A stretch of 6,294 nucleotides of DNA from Chloroflexota bacterium (GTDB lineage Bacteria; Chloroflexota; Limnocylindria; Limnocylindrales; CSP1-4): NCBI GenBank assembly GCA_005881055.1, contig VBHW01000146.1, positions 1 to 6,294 of the forward strand, read 5' to 3'. The notes beneath the pieces are model-generated. The model did no database searches, had not been told where the DNA came from, and saw only the letters and a list, made by a program, of their open reading frames with translations. Below, piece by piece: positions 1 through 5,327 of the stretch. A program made the translations under genes and the position numbers. The stretch's first letter is position 1. Every line of letters begins with the position of its first letter.

Positions 1-579
1 CGTCACGTAGATGAACGTGATGCCGACCTCCTGCTGGATGCGCTTCAGCTCGACCTGCATCTGCTTGCGCAGCTTCAGGTCGAGGGCGCCCAGCGGCTCG
101 TCCAGGAGCAGGACGGCCGGCCGGTTGATGAGCGCGCGGGCGAGCGCGACGCGCTGTGCCTGGCCGCCGGAGATCTGGGTCGGCTTGCGCTTCTCGAAGC
201 CGGGCAGCTCGACGAGCTCGAGCATCTCGGTGACCCGCCGCCGGACCTCGGCACCCTTGACGCCGCGCCGGCGCAGGCCGAACGCGACGTTCTCGAAGAT
301 CGAGAGGTGGGGGAACAGCGCGTAGTTCTGGAAGACCGTGTTGACGTTGCGGCGGTACGGCGGCAGCCACGTGACGTCCTGGCCCTGGAGCTCGATGACC
401 CCCGAGGTCGGCTCCTCGAAGCCACCGATCATCCGCAGCGTCGTCGTCTTGCCGCAGCCCGACGGTCCGAGCAGCGAGAAGAACTCCCCGTCCTGGACCT
501 CGAGGTCGATGTGGTCCACGGCGGCGACGTCGCCGAAGCGCTTGACGACATCGACGAGCCGGACGTCGACAGCGGGCAC
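1..579 (-). CDS. potA: PotA-type polyamine ABC transporter ATP-binding protein (3' part cut by window edge)
   Basis: This is the cytoplasmic ATPase subunit of an ABC importer, most like spermidine/putrescine PotA. It hydrolyses ATP to drive uptake through a membrane permease pair. The 193 visible codons show Walker A GPSGCGKT (residues 38-45), the Q-loop in VFQNYALFPH (Gln84), the signature ISGGQ (usually LSGGQ; residues 136-140), Walker B LLLDEP (157-162) and D-loop GALD (164-167). The stretches RRNVNTVFQ, LRKQMQ and GITFIYVT are very close to PotA and separate it from sugar or sulfate importers. The frame runs off the left edge at residue 193, so the H-loop and the C-terminal regulatory domain (PotA is about 350-380 residues) are not seen. 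The start is GTG at 577-579, the only start codon near the domain; GGAGA lies 12 nt upstream, a rather long gap. Permease and binding-protein genes would be expected further left. Polyamine specificity is inferred from sequence similarity. Confidence 0.9.
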   Translation of the reverse strand, partial: MPAVDVRLVDVVKRFGDVAAVDHIDLEVQDGEFFSLLGPSGCGKTTTLRMIGGFEEPTSGVIELQGQDVTWLPPYRRNVNTVFQNYALFPHLSIFENVAFGLRRRGVKGAEVRRRVTEMLELVELPGFEKRKPTQISGGQAQRVALARALINRPAVLLLDEPLGALDLKLRKQMQVELKRIQQEVGITFIYVT

Positions 580-604
580 TGGGTCTACGATTCTCCAGCA
601 GCCA

Positions 605-652
605 GAGGGTGGGCCCTCGCGGGTGGACGGGTCCTGCGGGCGCGCAGCCCGC
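605..652 (-). promoter_or_regulatory. Two small hairpins in the predicted potA leader
   Basis: Two perfect inverted repeats lie between the predicted transcription start and the ribosome-binding site of the transporter gene. At 636-652, GCGGGC pairs with GCCCGC around a 5-nt loop. At 605-618, GAGGG pairs with CCCTC around a 4-nt loop, ending 8 nt before the GGAGA element. In such GC-rich DNA short stems are common, so a regulatory role is only a possibility. No known riboswitch core was recognised. Confidence 0.3.
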
Positions 653-680
653 GCGAGCGTGGCCGACGGCAGGTGGCCGG

Positions 681-710
681 AGGATAGGACCTCGCGGAGT
701 CCGATGTCAA
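681..710 (-). promoter_or_regulatory. Sigma70-type promoter for the potA-like gene
   Basis: On the minus strand a perfect -35 TTGACA (705-710) is followed by an 18-bp spacer and -10 TATCCT (681-686, 4 of 6 consensus bases). Transcription would begin near 673-675 and give a leader of about 95 nt before the GTG at 579. This is the best canonical promoter in the window and points directly at the transporter gene. The leader can form two small hairpins (636-652 and 605-618). Confidence 0.6.
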
Positions 711-722
711 GGAAGGGGTGAG

Positions 723-759
723 CGTACGAGTTTCGCGCCAGATTGGCGCGTCTCGTGCG
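723..759. repeat. Compound inverted repeat, possible operator or RNA hairpin
   Basis: The inner arms CGCGCCA (734-740) and TGGCGCG (744-750) are perfectly complementary around GAT. Outside a small internal loop (TTT at 731-733 opposite T at 751), the outer arms CGTACGAG (723-730) and CTCGTGCG (752-759) pair in 8 positions as RNA, one of them G-U. That makes 15 base pairs in 37 nt. There is no following U tract, so it is not a normal terminator. It lies 13 bp upstream of the potA -35 box and about 165 bp before the mrp start, so it could be an operator for either gene or an untranslated RNA structure. Confidence 0.5.
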
Positions 760-838
760 AATCACGAAGCTCCATTCTGGCGCAGGTTTGCCTGCCACGG
801 AGAGCGCCCGGCGGCGCACTCGGGCGGCCGGGGGTAGG

Positions 839-855
839 ATATCGACGCTCGATAT
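839..855. promoter_or_regulatory. Perfect dyad upstream of mrp, candidate operator
   Basis: ATATCGA-CGC-TCGATAT is a perfect 7-bp inverted repeat with a 3-bp centre. It is AT-rich compared with its surroundings. It overlaps by two bases a TAGGAT hexamer (835-840) that fits the -10 pattern TANNNT, although no good -35 box is seen upstream. A repressor bound here could block mrp transcription. The sequence did not match an operator I recognise, so the binding protein is unknown. Confidence 0.45.
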
Positions 856-924
856 GACACAAATCGGTCGCGACGCGCGCCACGTCCCGTCGAGCTCCGC
901 CCGTCACCAGAGGATCGACCGCCG

Positions 925-2001
925 ATGACCCTCCTTTCCGAAGCCGACATCCTCGAGGCGCTGCGCCACGTCCAGGAGCCCGAGCTCGGCCGCGACGTCG
1001 TGACCCTGAACATGATCAAGGACATCGAGATCGACGGGCCGCGCGTCGCGTTCACGATCGAGCTGACGACGCCCGCCTGCCCGCTCAAGGACGAGATCGA
1101 GCGCGAGGCGGGTGCAGCCGTCCGGAGGCTGGGAGCCGAGGACGTGGCGATCACGTGGCGGGCGATGGTCCGCCGGGCGGCCCCGGCGCGGCCGGAGGAG
1201 CTCGTCCCAGGCGTGAAGAACGTCATCGCAATCGCGTCGGGCAAGGGTGGCGTGGGCAAGAGCACGGTCGCGGTGAACCTGGCCGTCGCGCTCGCCCAGG
1301 CCGGCGCGTCGGTCGGCCTGCTCGACGCGGACATCACCGGCCCGAACGTCCCGCTCATGCTCGGCGTCGACGGTCAGCCGAGCGCGACGCCTGACGGCAA
1401 GATCGCCCCGCTCGAGCGGCACGGCGTCAAGGTCATCTCGATCCAGTTCTTCGTGGCCGAGGGCCAGCCGATCGTGTGGCGCGGTCCGCTCGTCGGCGGC
1501 GCCATCCAGCAGTTCCTGCGCGACGTCGACTGGGGCGAGCTCGACTATCTCATCGTCGACCAGCCGCCGGGCACCTCCGACGCCCAGCTGACCCTCGCGC
1601 AGGCGATCCCGATCAGCGGAACCCTGCTCGTCACGACGCCGCAGGACGTCGCGCTGCTCGACGTCGAGAAGGCCCTCGCGATGCTCAAGCGGATGAGCGT
1701 GCCGGTCATCGGCGTCGTCGAGAACATGAGCGCGTTCGTCTGCCCGCACTGCGGCGAGGCCACCGAGATCTTCGGCCGCGGCGGAGGACAGCGGTTCGCG
1801 GAGCGTCACGGCATCGAGTACCTCGGCGGGATCCCACTCGACGTGACGGTCCGCCAGGGCGGGGACGTCGGCATCCCGGCCGTCGCGCAGCGCGAGCCCG
1901 GGCCGGCGGCCAGGGCCCTCGAGAGCCTGGCGAAGACGGTCGCGGCGCGCATGAGCGTGCGAGCCGCCGGGGCGCAGCAGCCGGTCCTCACGATCTCCTG
2001 A
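925..2001 (+). CDS. mrp: Mrp/ApbC family P-loop iron-sulfur cluster carrier protein
   Basis: Mrp/ApbC/NBP35-type proteins are cytoplasmic dimeric ATPases that hold a [4Fe-4S] cluster at their interface and pass it to apo-enzymes. This one is 358 residues, a normal family length. The N-terminal DUF59/MIP18-like domain (about 1-85) has the conserved TTPACPL stretch with Cys52. The ATPase domain begins with deviant Walker A GKGGVGKST (106-114), followed by LLDADITGPN (132-141), where the family usually has DADIYGPS, and DQPPGTSD (212-219), where it usually has DLPPGTGD. The cluster-binding CPHC motif is present at Cys273 and Cys276. The ATG at 925 is preceded at 10 nt by AGAGGA and matches the usual DUF59 N-terminus. 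The gene ends 38 bp before the cyclase gene on the same strand; read-through is possible but the cyclase seems to have its own -10 element. The protein looks complete and functional. Confidence 0.95.
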   Translation: MTLLSEADILEALRHVQEPELGRDVVTLNMIKDIEIDGPRVAFTIELTTPACPLKDEIEREAGAAVRRLGAEDVAITWRAMVRRAAPARPEELVPGVKNVIAIASGKGGVGKSTVAVNLAVALAQAGASVGLLDADITGPNVPLMLGVDGQPSATPDGKIAPLERHGVKVISIQFFVAEGQPIVWRGPLVGGAIQQFLRDVDWGELDYLIVDQPPGTSDAQLTLAQAIPISGTLLVTTPQDVALLDVEKALAMLKRMSVPVIGVVENMSAFVCPHCGEATEIFGRGGGQRFAERHGIEYLGGIPLDVTVRQGGDVGIPAVAQREPGPAARALESLAKTVAARMSVRAAGAQQPVLTIS

Positions 2002-2027
2002 GACCGCCCCAGCAGGCGGACCCGCCG

Positions 2028-2033
2028 TACCAT
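2028..2033 (+). promoter_or_regulatory. -10 element for a leaderless cyclase transcript
   Basis: TACCAT matches the -10 pattern TANNNT and ends exactly 6 nt before the ATG at 2040, where transcription would begin at or next to the start codon. No Shine-Dalgarno sequence lies upstream of this ATG, which fits a leaderless mRNA. No convincing -35 box is seen in the 38-bp gap after mrp. The same arrangement occurs before the CRP-family gene at 5316-5321. Confidence 0.5.
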
Positions 2034-2039
2034 CATCCG

Positions 2040-4163
2040 ATGGAGGGTCGGGGGCGACGCCGCACGAAGGCCGTGCGTTGTGCCGCGTGCGGCGCACCGA
2101 ACGCGGCCTCGGCCCGGTTCTGCGACCAGTGCGGGCGCATCCTCGCGTCGGTCGCTCGGGCGCCGGGCGACCGCCGGATCGTCACCGCGCTGTTCGCCGA
2201 CATCGTCGACTACTCGCGCCTCGTCACCGAGCTCGACGCCGAGGAGGTCGTCGGCCGGATCGACGAGGCGTTCGGCCTTCTCGCCGCGGCCGTGGAGCGA
2301 TATGACGGCGCCGTCGAGAAGTTCATCGGCGACGCGGTCTTCGCGGTGTTCGGCGCTCGACGGGCGCACGACGACGACCCGCTCCGCGCGGCCCTCTGCG
2401 GCCTCGAAATGACATCCTCCCTCGAACAGGTCGCCCACGATCGTGGCGAGCCGCCGCTCCGGCTGCGGGTGGGGATCGCCACGGGCGAGGTCGTGGCCTC
2501 GGTCCGCGAGGTGGGGGATCGGACGGACCTCGTGGTCACCGGCGACACCGTGACGACCGCGATGCGGCTCCAGGAGCTGGCCGAGCCGGGCGAGATCCTC
2601 CTCGACGAAGCGTCCGTTCGGGCGGCACGCCAGCGGCTCGAGGTGGAGGTCGTCGGCGAGCACGCGATCCGCGGTCGCGCCGAGCCGGTCCGCGTCCACC
2701 GCCTGCGCGGGGAGCGGCAGCATCGCCTCGTCGGGGCCGCCGGGCCCGGCCTGCTCATCGGCCGTGTCGCGGACCGCGCGCGGCTGCGCGACGCGCTCGA
2801 GTCGACCCATCGAACCGGACGCGGCCGCGTGGTCGTCGTGATCGGCGATGCCGGGATCGGCAAATCCCGGCTGGTGGCCGACATGGAGGAGGAAGCCCGA
2901 GGCCTTGGCTTCGCGTGGACCTGGACCGAGAACCTGTCGTACACGACCGGCGAGTACTACGCGTTCGCGCGGACCTTCGCGCAGCGCCTCGCGGACGAGC
3001 ACGGGACGGACTCGGGATCGTTCGCGCGGCGCCTCCTCTTCACGTCCGACATCGACGAGACGACGACCCGCAGGTTGGCGGGCGCCGTCGCGGCGATCGC
3101 GAGGGACGCCGAGTTCAGTGGCTGGGAGGCCGAGGCGGCGCTCGTGCCGGCGGATCCGGCCGACATCCGGCGATCCCTGGGCGAGCTGACGGCCCGGTAC
3201 GTCCGCCGGCTCGCCGAGACTGGGGGACCGCGCGCGGTCGTCATCGACGACGTCCATTGGGCGGACCGGTCGAGCCGGCCGCTCCTCGACCAGCTCATCA
3301 AGATCGTCACGGACGTGCCCTTCACGGTCTTCGTGACGACGCGACCCGGCTCGATCCCGGCCTGGGCGCCGCTCGCCCACGTCGAGCTGCTCGAGCTCAG
3401 CGGGCTCGACAGTCGGGGGACCGGTCGCCTCGCCGCATCGGTGACGGGGACGTCGCTCGGGGACGAGACCTCCGACTGGCTCCACGAGCGCACCGGCGGC
3501 AACCCGCTCTTCGTGGTCGAGACGGTCCGCGCCTTGCTCGAGGACGACGCACTTGTCATGCGGGACGGGCGCCTCGAGCTCGGCGACCCGTCGGGCGTCG
3601 ACCGGGTCCCCGTGAACCTCCGCGCGCTCCTCGGAGCGCGGATCGACGCACTCCAGCCGGCCGCCCGCGCAGCGCTCCAGGTCGCGTCGGTCATCGGGAT
3701 GTCGTTCTCGCCCGCGCTCGTGAGTGAGCTCCTCGGCGGCGCTCCCGCCGACGACGCACTGGCGGTGCTGGCGGAGTCTTCGATCGTCGATCCGGCCGAG
3801 GCGGGAGGCGAGTGGCGCTTCCGCCATCCGCTCATCCACGACGTGGCCTACGCCGGCATGCTCTCGTCCCGGCGGCGCGAGCTCCACGGTCGCCTCGCCG
3901 ATTCGCTCGAGTCGGGCCCGCTCCCGCCGCAGATCGGCCAGCTCGCCCACCATCGGGCGGCGTCGGGCGATCGCGAGCGGGCGGTGCCGCTCCTCGCTCA
4001 GGCGGCGGACGCGGCGCTCGCCGTGGGGGCGGTCACCGAGGCGGCTGGCTACTGGCGCACGGCAGCGGTCCTCCTCGGCGACGACCCTCGGGCGGGTGAG
4101 TTCCGGGCGCGGATCCGCGAACTCGAGATCGCTGTCTCGCCGCGGGCCACACGCGGGCGCTGA
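2040..4163 (+). CDS. Zinc ribbon-class III adenylate/guanylate cyclase-STAND-type NTPase fusion
   Basis: This is a predicted cytoplasmic nucleotide cyclase of 707 residues. A zinc ribbon (Cys14, Cys17, Cys28, Cys31) precedes a class III cyclase domain (about 44-225) with metal aspartates Asp54 (FADIVDYS) and Asp98 (KFIGDAV). Substrate residues Lys94 and Asp163 favour ATP over GTP. Arg176 of the transition-state pair is present, but the usual Asn is Thr172 (TVTTAMRLQ instead of TVNxAARL). An AAA/STAND NTPase domain follows with Walker A GDAGIGKS (269-276), Walker B VVIDDVHWAD (400-409) and GGNP (486-489), then a winged-helix-like segment (about 523-600) and a short helical, TPR-like tail (645-680). 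Related proteins often carry a long TPR array and exceed 1,000 residues, so this one is short at the C-terminus. ATG 2040 was chosen because the homologous N-terminus begins there and a -10 hexamer lies 6 nt upstream. Activity is inferred. Confidence 0.9.
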   Translation: MEGRGRRRTKAVRCAACGAPNAASARFCDQCGRILASVARAPGDRRIVTALFADIVDYSRLVTELDAEEVVGRIDEAFGLLAAAVERYDGAVEKFIGDAVFAVFGARRAHDDDPLRAALCGLEMTSSLEQVAHDRGEPPLRLRVGIATGEVVASVREVGDRTDLVVTGDTVTTAMRLQELAEPGEILLDEASVRAARQRLEVEVVGEHAIRGRAEPVRVHRLRGERQHRLVGAAGPGLLIGRVADRARLRDALESTHRTGRGRVVVVIGDAGIGKSRLVADMEEEARGLGFAWTWTENLSYTTGEYYAFARTFAQRLADEHGTDSGSFARRLLFTSDIDETTTRRLAGAVAAIARDAEFSGWEAEAALVPADPADIRRSLGELTARYVRRLAETGGPRAVVIDDVHWADRSSRPLLDQLIKIVTDVPFTVFVTTRPGSIPAWAPLAHVELLELSGLDSRGTGRLAASVTGTSLGDETSDWLHERTGGNPLFVVETVRALLEDDALVMRDGRLELGDPSGVDRVPVNLRALLGARIDALQPAARAALQVASVIGMSFSPALVSELLGGAPADDALAVLAESSIVDPAEAGGEWRFRHPLIHDVAYAGMLSSRRRELHGRLADSLESGPLPPQIGQLAHHRAASGDRERAVPLLAQAADAALAVGAVTEAAGYWRTAAVLLGDDPRAGEFRARIRELEIAVSPRATRGR

Positions 4164-4192
4164 CTCGCGCGACTGCCTGCCGGTTTCTCGAG

Positions 4193-4216
4193 CCGCCCGG
4201 GCTCACACCGCCCGGG
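4193..4216. repeat. Direct repeat in the convergent gap between cyclase and hydrolase genes
   Basis: The 9-mer CCGCCCGGG occurs at 4193-4201 and 4208-4216, 15 bp apart, inside the 55-bp gap between two convergent stop codons. Each copy contains the palindrome CCCGGG, so the two can pair with each other, and GAGCC (4190-4194) can pair with GGCTC (4200-4204). This may be a weak bidirectional transcription stop, but there is no U tract on either strand. Confidence 0.35.
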
Positions 4217-4218
4217 GG

Positions 4219-5070
4219 TTAGACGGCCAGTGCGGCCTCCCGGTGGCCGAGAGCGACGCCGCCCGTCCCCTGGCCGGGAACCATCGCATCGGCTGTCGCC
4301 GGCCGATCGGACGCCGGTACGACGTCGATCTGGGTGCCCGGTACGGCGACCGAGAACCGGGTTCCGGCGGCCAGCGCCGCCGCCTGCACGTCCGCCCGGC
4401 GCACGGACGGGTAGTGGGTGATCAGGGTCCGGTCCACCTCGGCCGCGCTCGCGATCGCGATCGCCTCGTCGAGCGTGCAATGGCCCCGCGTCACCTCGTC
4501 CTCGCCGACCGATCGGAGCGTCGCTTCGACGATGAGCAGGTCCGCGCGTCGCGCCGCCGCGAGCAGTCGATCCGTCGGGCCGGTGTCGCCACCGTAGACG
4601 AGTCGGGCGCCGGATCGGTCGGCCACCGTCATCGCCCATGCGGGAACGTAGTGCTGCATCGGGCTCGGAGTGATCTTCAGGTCGCCGATCTCGAACGGCC
4701 CATCGGATTCGTACTCCGCGAGGTCGAAGGCCTCCTCGAAGAACGATGGACGTTCGCTCATCATCTCGGCGAGGCCGACGAGCCTGGACCGTCCTCCGGG
4801 CGGCAGCCACACCGCGGGCCGGCGGTCGCCGCCGCCGTTCCACGGATGCATGTAGCGGAGCGCGGCGAGGTCGAGGAAGTGATCGGCATGGAGATGGCCG
4901 ATGACGACGCCGTCGAGCGCCCGCGGATCGATCGTCGACCGCAGCCTGCCGACCACCCCGTACCCGCAGTCAAGGAGGACGGCCGTGCCGTCGGAGCTGA
5001 CGAGGTTGCCGGACGCCGGCGTATCGAGCTCGGGCGCCGCCGGGCCGGAGCCGATGACTGTCAGGCGCAT
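4219..5070 (-). CDS. MBL-fold metallohydrolase, RNase Z-like; candidate cAMP phosphodiesterase of the Rv1339 type
   Basis: This 283-residue protein has a complete two-metal active site of the metallo-beta-lactamase fold: HLHADH (59-64), His140, Asp162 (GGDTG) and His219 (ITHYP), plus His197 in a GHCT motif. The N-terminus (MRLTVIGSG, then DTPASGN at 16-22), the HLHADHFLDL stretch and the GDTG block resemble, from memory, mycobacterial Rv1339, an RNase Z-like protein reported to hydrolyse cAMP (atypical class II phosphodiesterase). A tRNA 3'-processing RNase Z is the main alternative, but the long exosite arm of true RNase Z was not recognised. Location next to a cyclase and a CRP-family gene favours the cAMP role. 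The last 30 or so residues are a low-complexity tail. ATG 5070 was chosen because GGAG lies 6 nt upstream; the frame stays open 54 codons further, but that extension is Arg/Pro-rich and unlike the family. The fold is sure, the substrate is inferred. Confidence 0.9.
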   Translation of the reverse strand: MRLTVIGSGPAAPELDTPASGNLVSSDGTAVLLDCGYGVVGRLRSTIDPRALDGVVIGHLHADHFLDLAALRYMHPWNGGGDRRPAVWLPPGGRSRLVGLAEMMSERPSFFEEAFDLAEYESDGPFEIGDLKITPSPMQHYVPAWAMTVADRSGARLVYGGDTGPTDRLLAAARRADLLIVEATLRSVGEDEVTRGHCTLDEAIAIASAAEVDRTLITHYPSVRRADVQAAALAAGTRFSVAVPGTQIDVVPASDRPATADAMVPGQGTGGVALGHREAALAV

Positions 5071-5081
5071 CGGAGACTCCG
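5071..5081 (-). promoter_or_regulatory. Ribosome-binding site of the MBL-fold hydrolase, inside an 11-bp palindrome
   Basis: Reading the minus strand, GGAG (5077-5080) stands 6 nt before the ATG at 5070 and decides the start. It is part of CGGAGTCTCCG, which could fold into a 4-bp stem and hide the ribosome-binding site in the mRNA. The stem is short, so control by folding is only possible. Confidence 0.5.
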
Positions 5082-5214
5082 GTGCGGGCGCGGGCCGGGG
5101 AGCCCGAACGAGGGTCGGGTGATCCGTGCGCGCGGGACTGGGGCGGCGCGCTCGATCATCCGTCCATCGTGGCGGTCGCGACCCCCGGAATGAGCCAAGC
5201 CGGCGACGGCGCGG

Positions 5215-5274
5215 CTGTCGGCCAGCCGACATCGCCCCGGCCAGCGACGCCTCCTGACGGCCAGCCGACGTCGC
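5215..5274. repeat. Tandem CGGCCAGC repeats between the hydrolase and CRP-family genes
   Basis: CGGCCAGC starts at 5219, 5238 and 5258, giving a period of 19-20 bp. The first and third copies are longer: 21 bp (5215-5235 and 5254-5274) with only two differences. The middle copy lacks a C and then diverges. The cluster sits in a divergent promoter region and includes the dyad at 5216-5231, so it is likely to be a set of protein-binding sites, not a coding repeat. Confidence 0.6.
5216..5231. promoter_or_regulatory. Candidate CRP-family operator, TGTCG-N6-CGACA
   Basis: TGTCGGCCAGCCGACA is a perfect 6-bp inverted repeat with a 4-bp centre. Written as TGTCG-N6-CGACA it has the half-site length and spacing of the E. 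coli CRP site TGTGA-N6-TCACA. A weaker copy lies at 5255-5270, centred 39 bp to the right. Relative to a start at 5328 the centres are near -104.5 and -65.5. The site is most simply explained as a target of the adjacent CRP-family protein, controlling its own gene, the divergent hydrolase gene, or both. Confidence 0.45.
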
Positions 5275-5315
5275 GCATGCATCGCCGGAGACTTCTCGAC
5301 GGGCCGGCCGCCCGG

Positions 5316-5321
5316 TACGAT
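5316..5321 (+). promoter_or_regulatory. -10 element for a leaderless CRP-family transcript
   Basis: TACGAT fits the -10 pattern TANNNT and ends exactly 6 nt before ATG 5328, the same geometry as before the cyclase gene. A weak -35 candidate TTCTCG (5293-5298) lies 17 bp upstream. No Shine-Dalgarno sequence precedes the ATG. Confidence 0.5.
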
Positions 5322-5327
5322 GCGCGC

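Larger units (their letters stand above)
580..924. other. Divergent intergenic region between potA-like gene and mrp
   Basis: These 345 bp separate two divergent genes and contain no convincing coding sequence. The left third is the potA leader and promoter. The middle holds a compound inverted repeat (723-759) and a weaker one, GCAGG-TTTG-CCTGC (782-795). The right part holds the perfect dyad at 839-855, overlapping a TAGGAT hexamer, and the mrp ribosome-binding site AGAGGA (909-914). The hexamer TGGCGC or its complement occurs three times (735-740, 744-749, 778-783). A 24-codon reading frame (854-928) overlaps the mrp start and is treated as doubtful. Confidence 0.7.

Noticed and set aside
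778..791. Possible sigma54 promoter, TGGCGC followed by TTTGC
   Set aside because: The GG and GC elements are separated by 9 bp, not the required 10, and no enhancer-binding protein context is seen.
743..928. 61-codon frame starting at TTG before mrp
   Set aside because: It runs through the hairpin and dyad, has no ribosome-binding site and no recognisable feature; only the inner 24-codon part was kept as a low-interest observation.
2004..2026. CCGCC/GGCGG hairpin after mrp as a terminator
   Set aside because: The stem is only 5 bp, competes with a neighbouring alternative pairing and has no U tract; in this GC-rich gap it may well be chance.
1476..2039. Upstream in-frame extension of the cyclase gene through mrp
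   Set aside because: The extension is Arg/Pro-rich, lies within mrp in another frame, and has no domain. The homologous zinc ribbon starts just after ATG 2040.
904..2097. 397-codon open frame on the minus strand opposite mrp
   Set aside because: Same reason: antisense to a well-defined Mrp protein, with biased, motif-free composition.
1806..3953. 715-codon open frame on the minus strand opposite the cyclase gene
   Set aside because: It is antisense to a clear multi-domain protein, its composition is dominated by Arg, Asp, Glu, Gly and His, and it has no recognisable motif. Such frames are expected opposite GC-rich genes.
3724..5193. 489-codon plus-strand frame across the end of the cyclase gene and the whole hydrolase gene
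   Set aside because: It overlaps two convincing genes in other frames, is Arg/Ser-rich at first and then Arg/Asp-rich, and shows no domain.
5071..5232. 54-codon N-terminal extension of the MBL-fold hydrolase
   Set aside because: Arg/Pro-rich and unlike the family, whereas ATG 5070 has a good ribosome-binding site and the expected first beta strand.
5082..5327. Upstream in-frame extension of the CRP-family gene
   Set aside because: It would add 82 unusual residues before a normal CRP N-terminus and would run through the repeat cluster and promoter.
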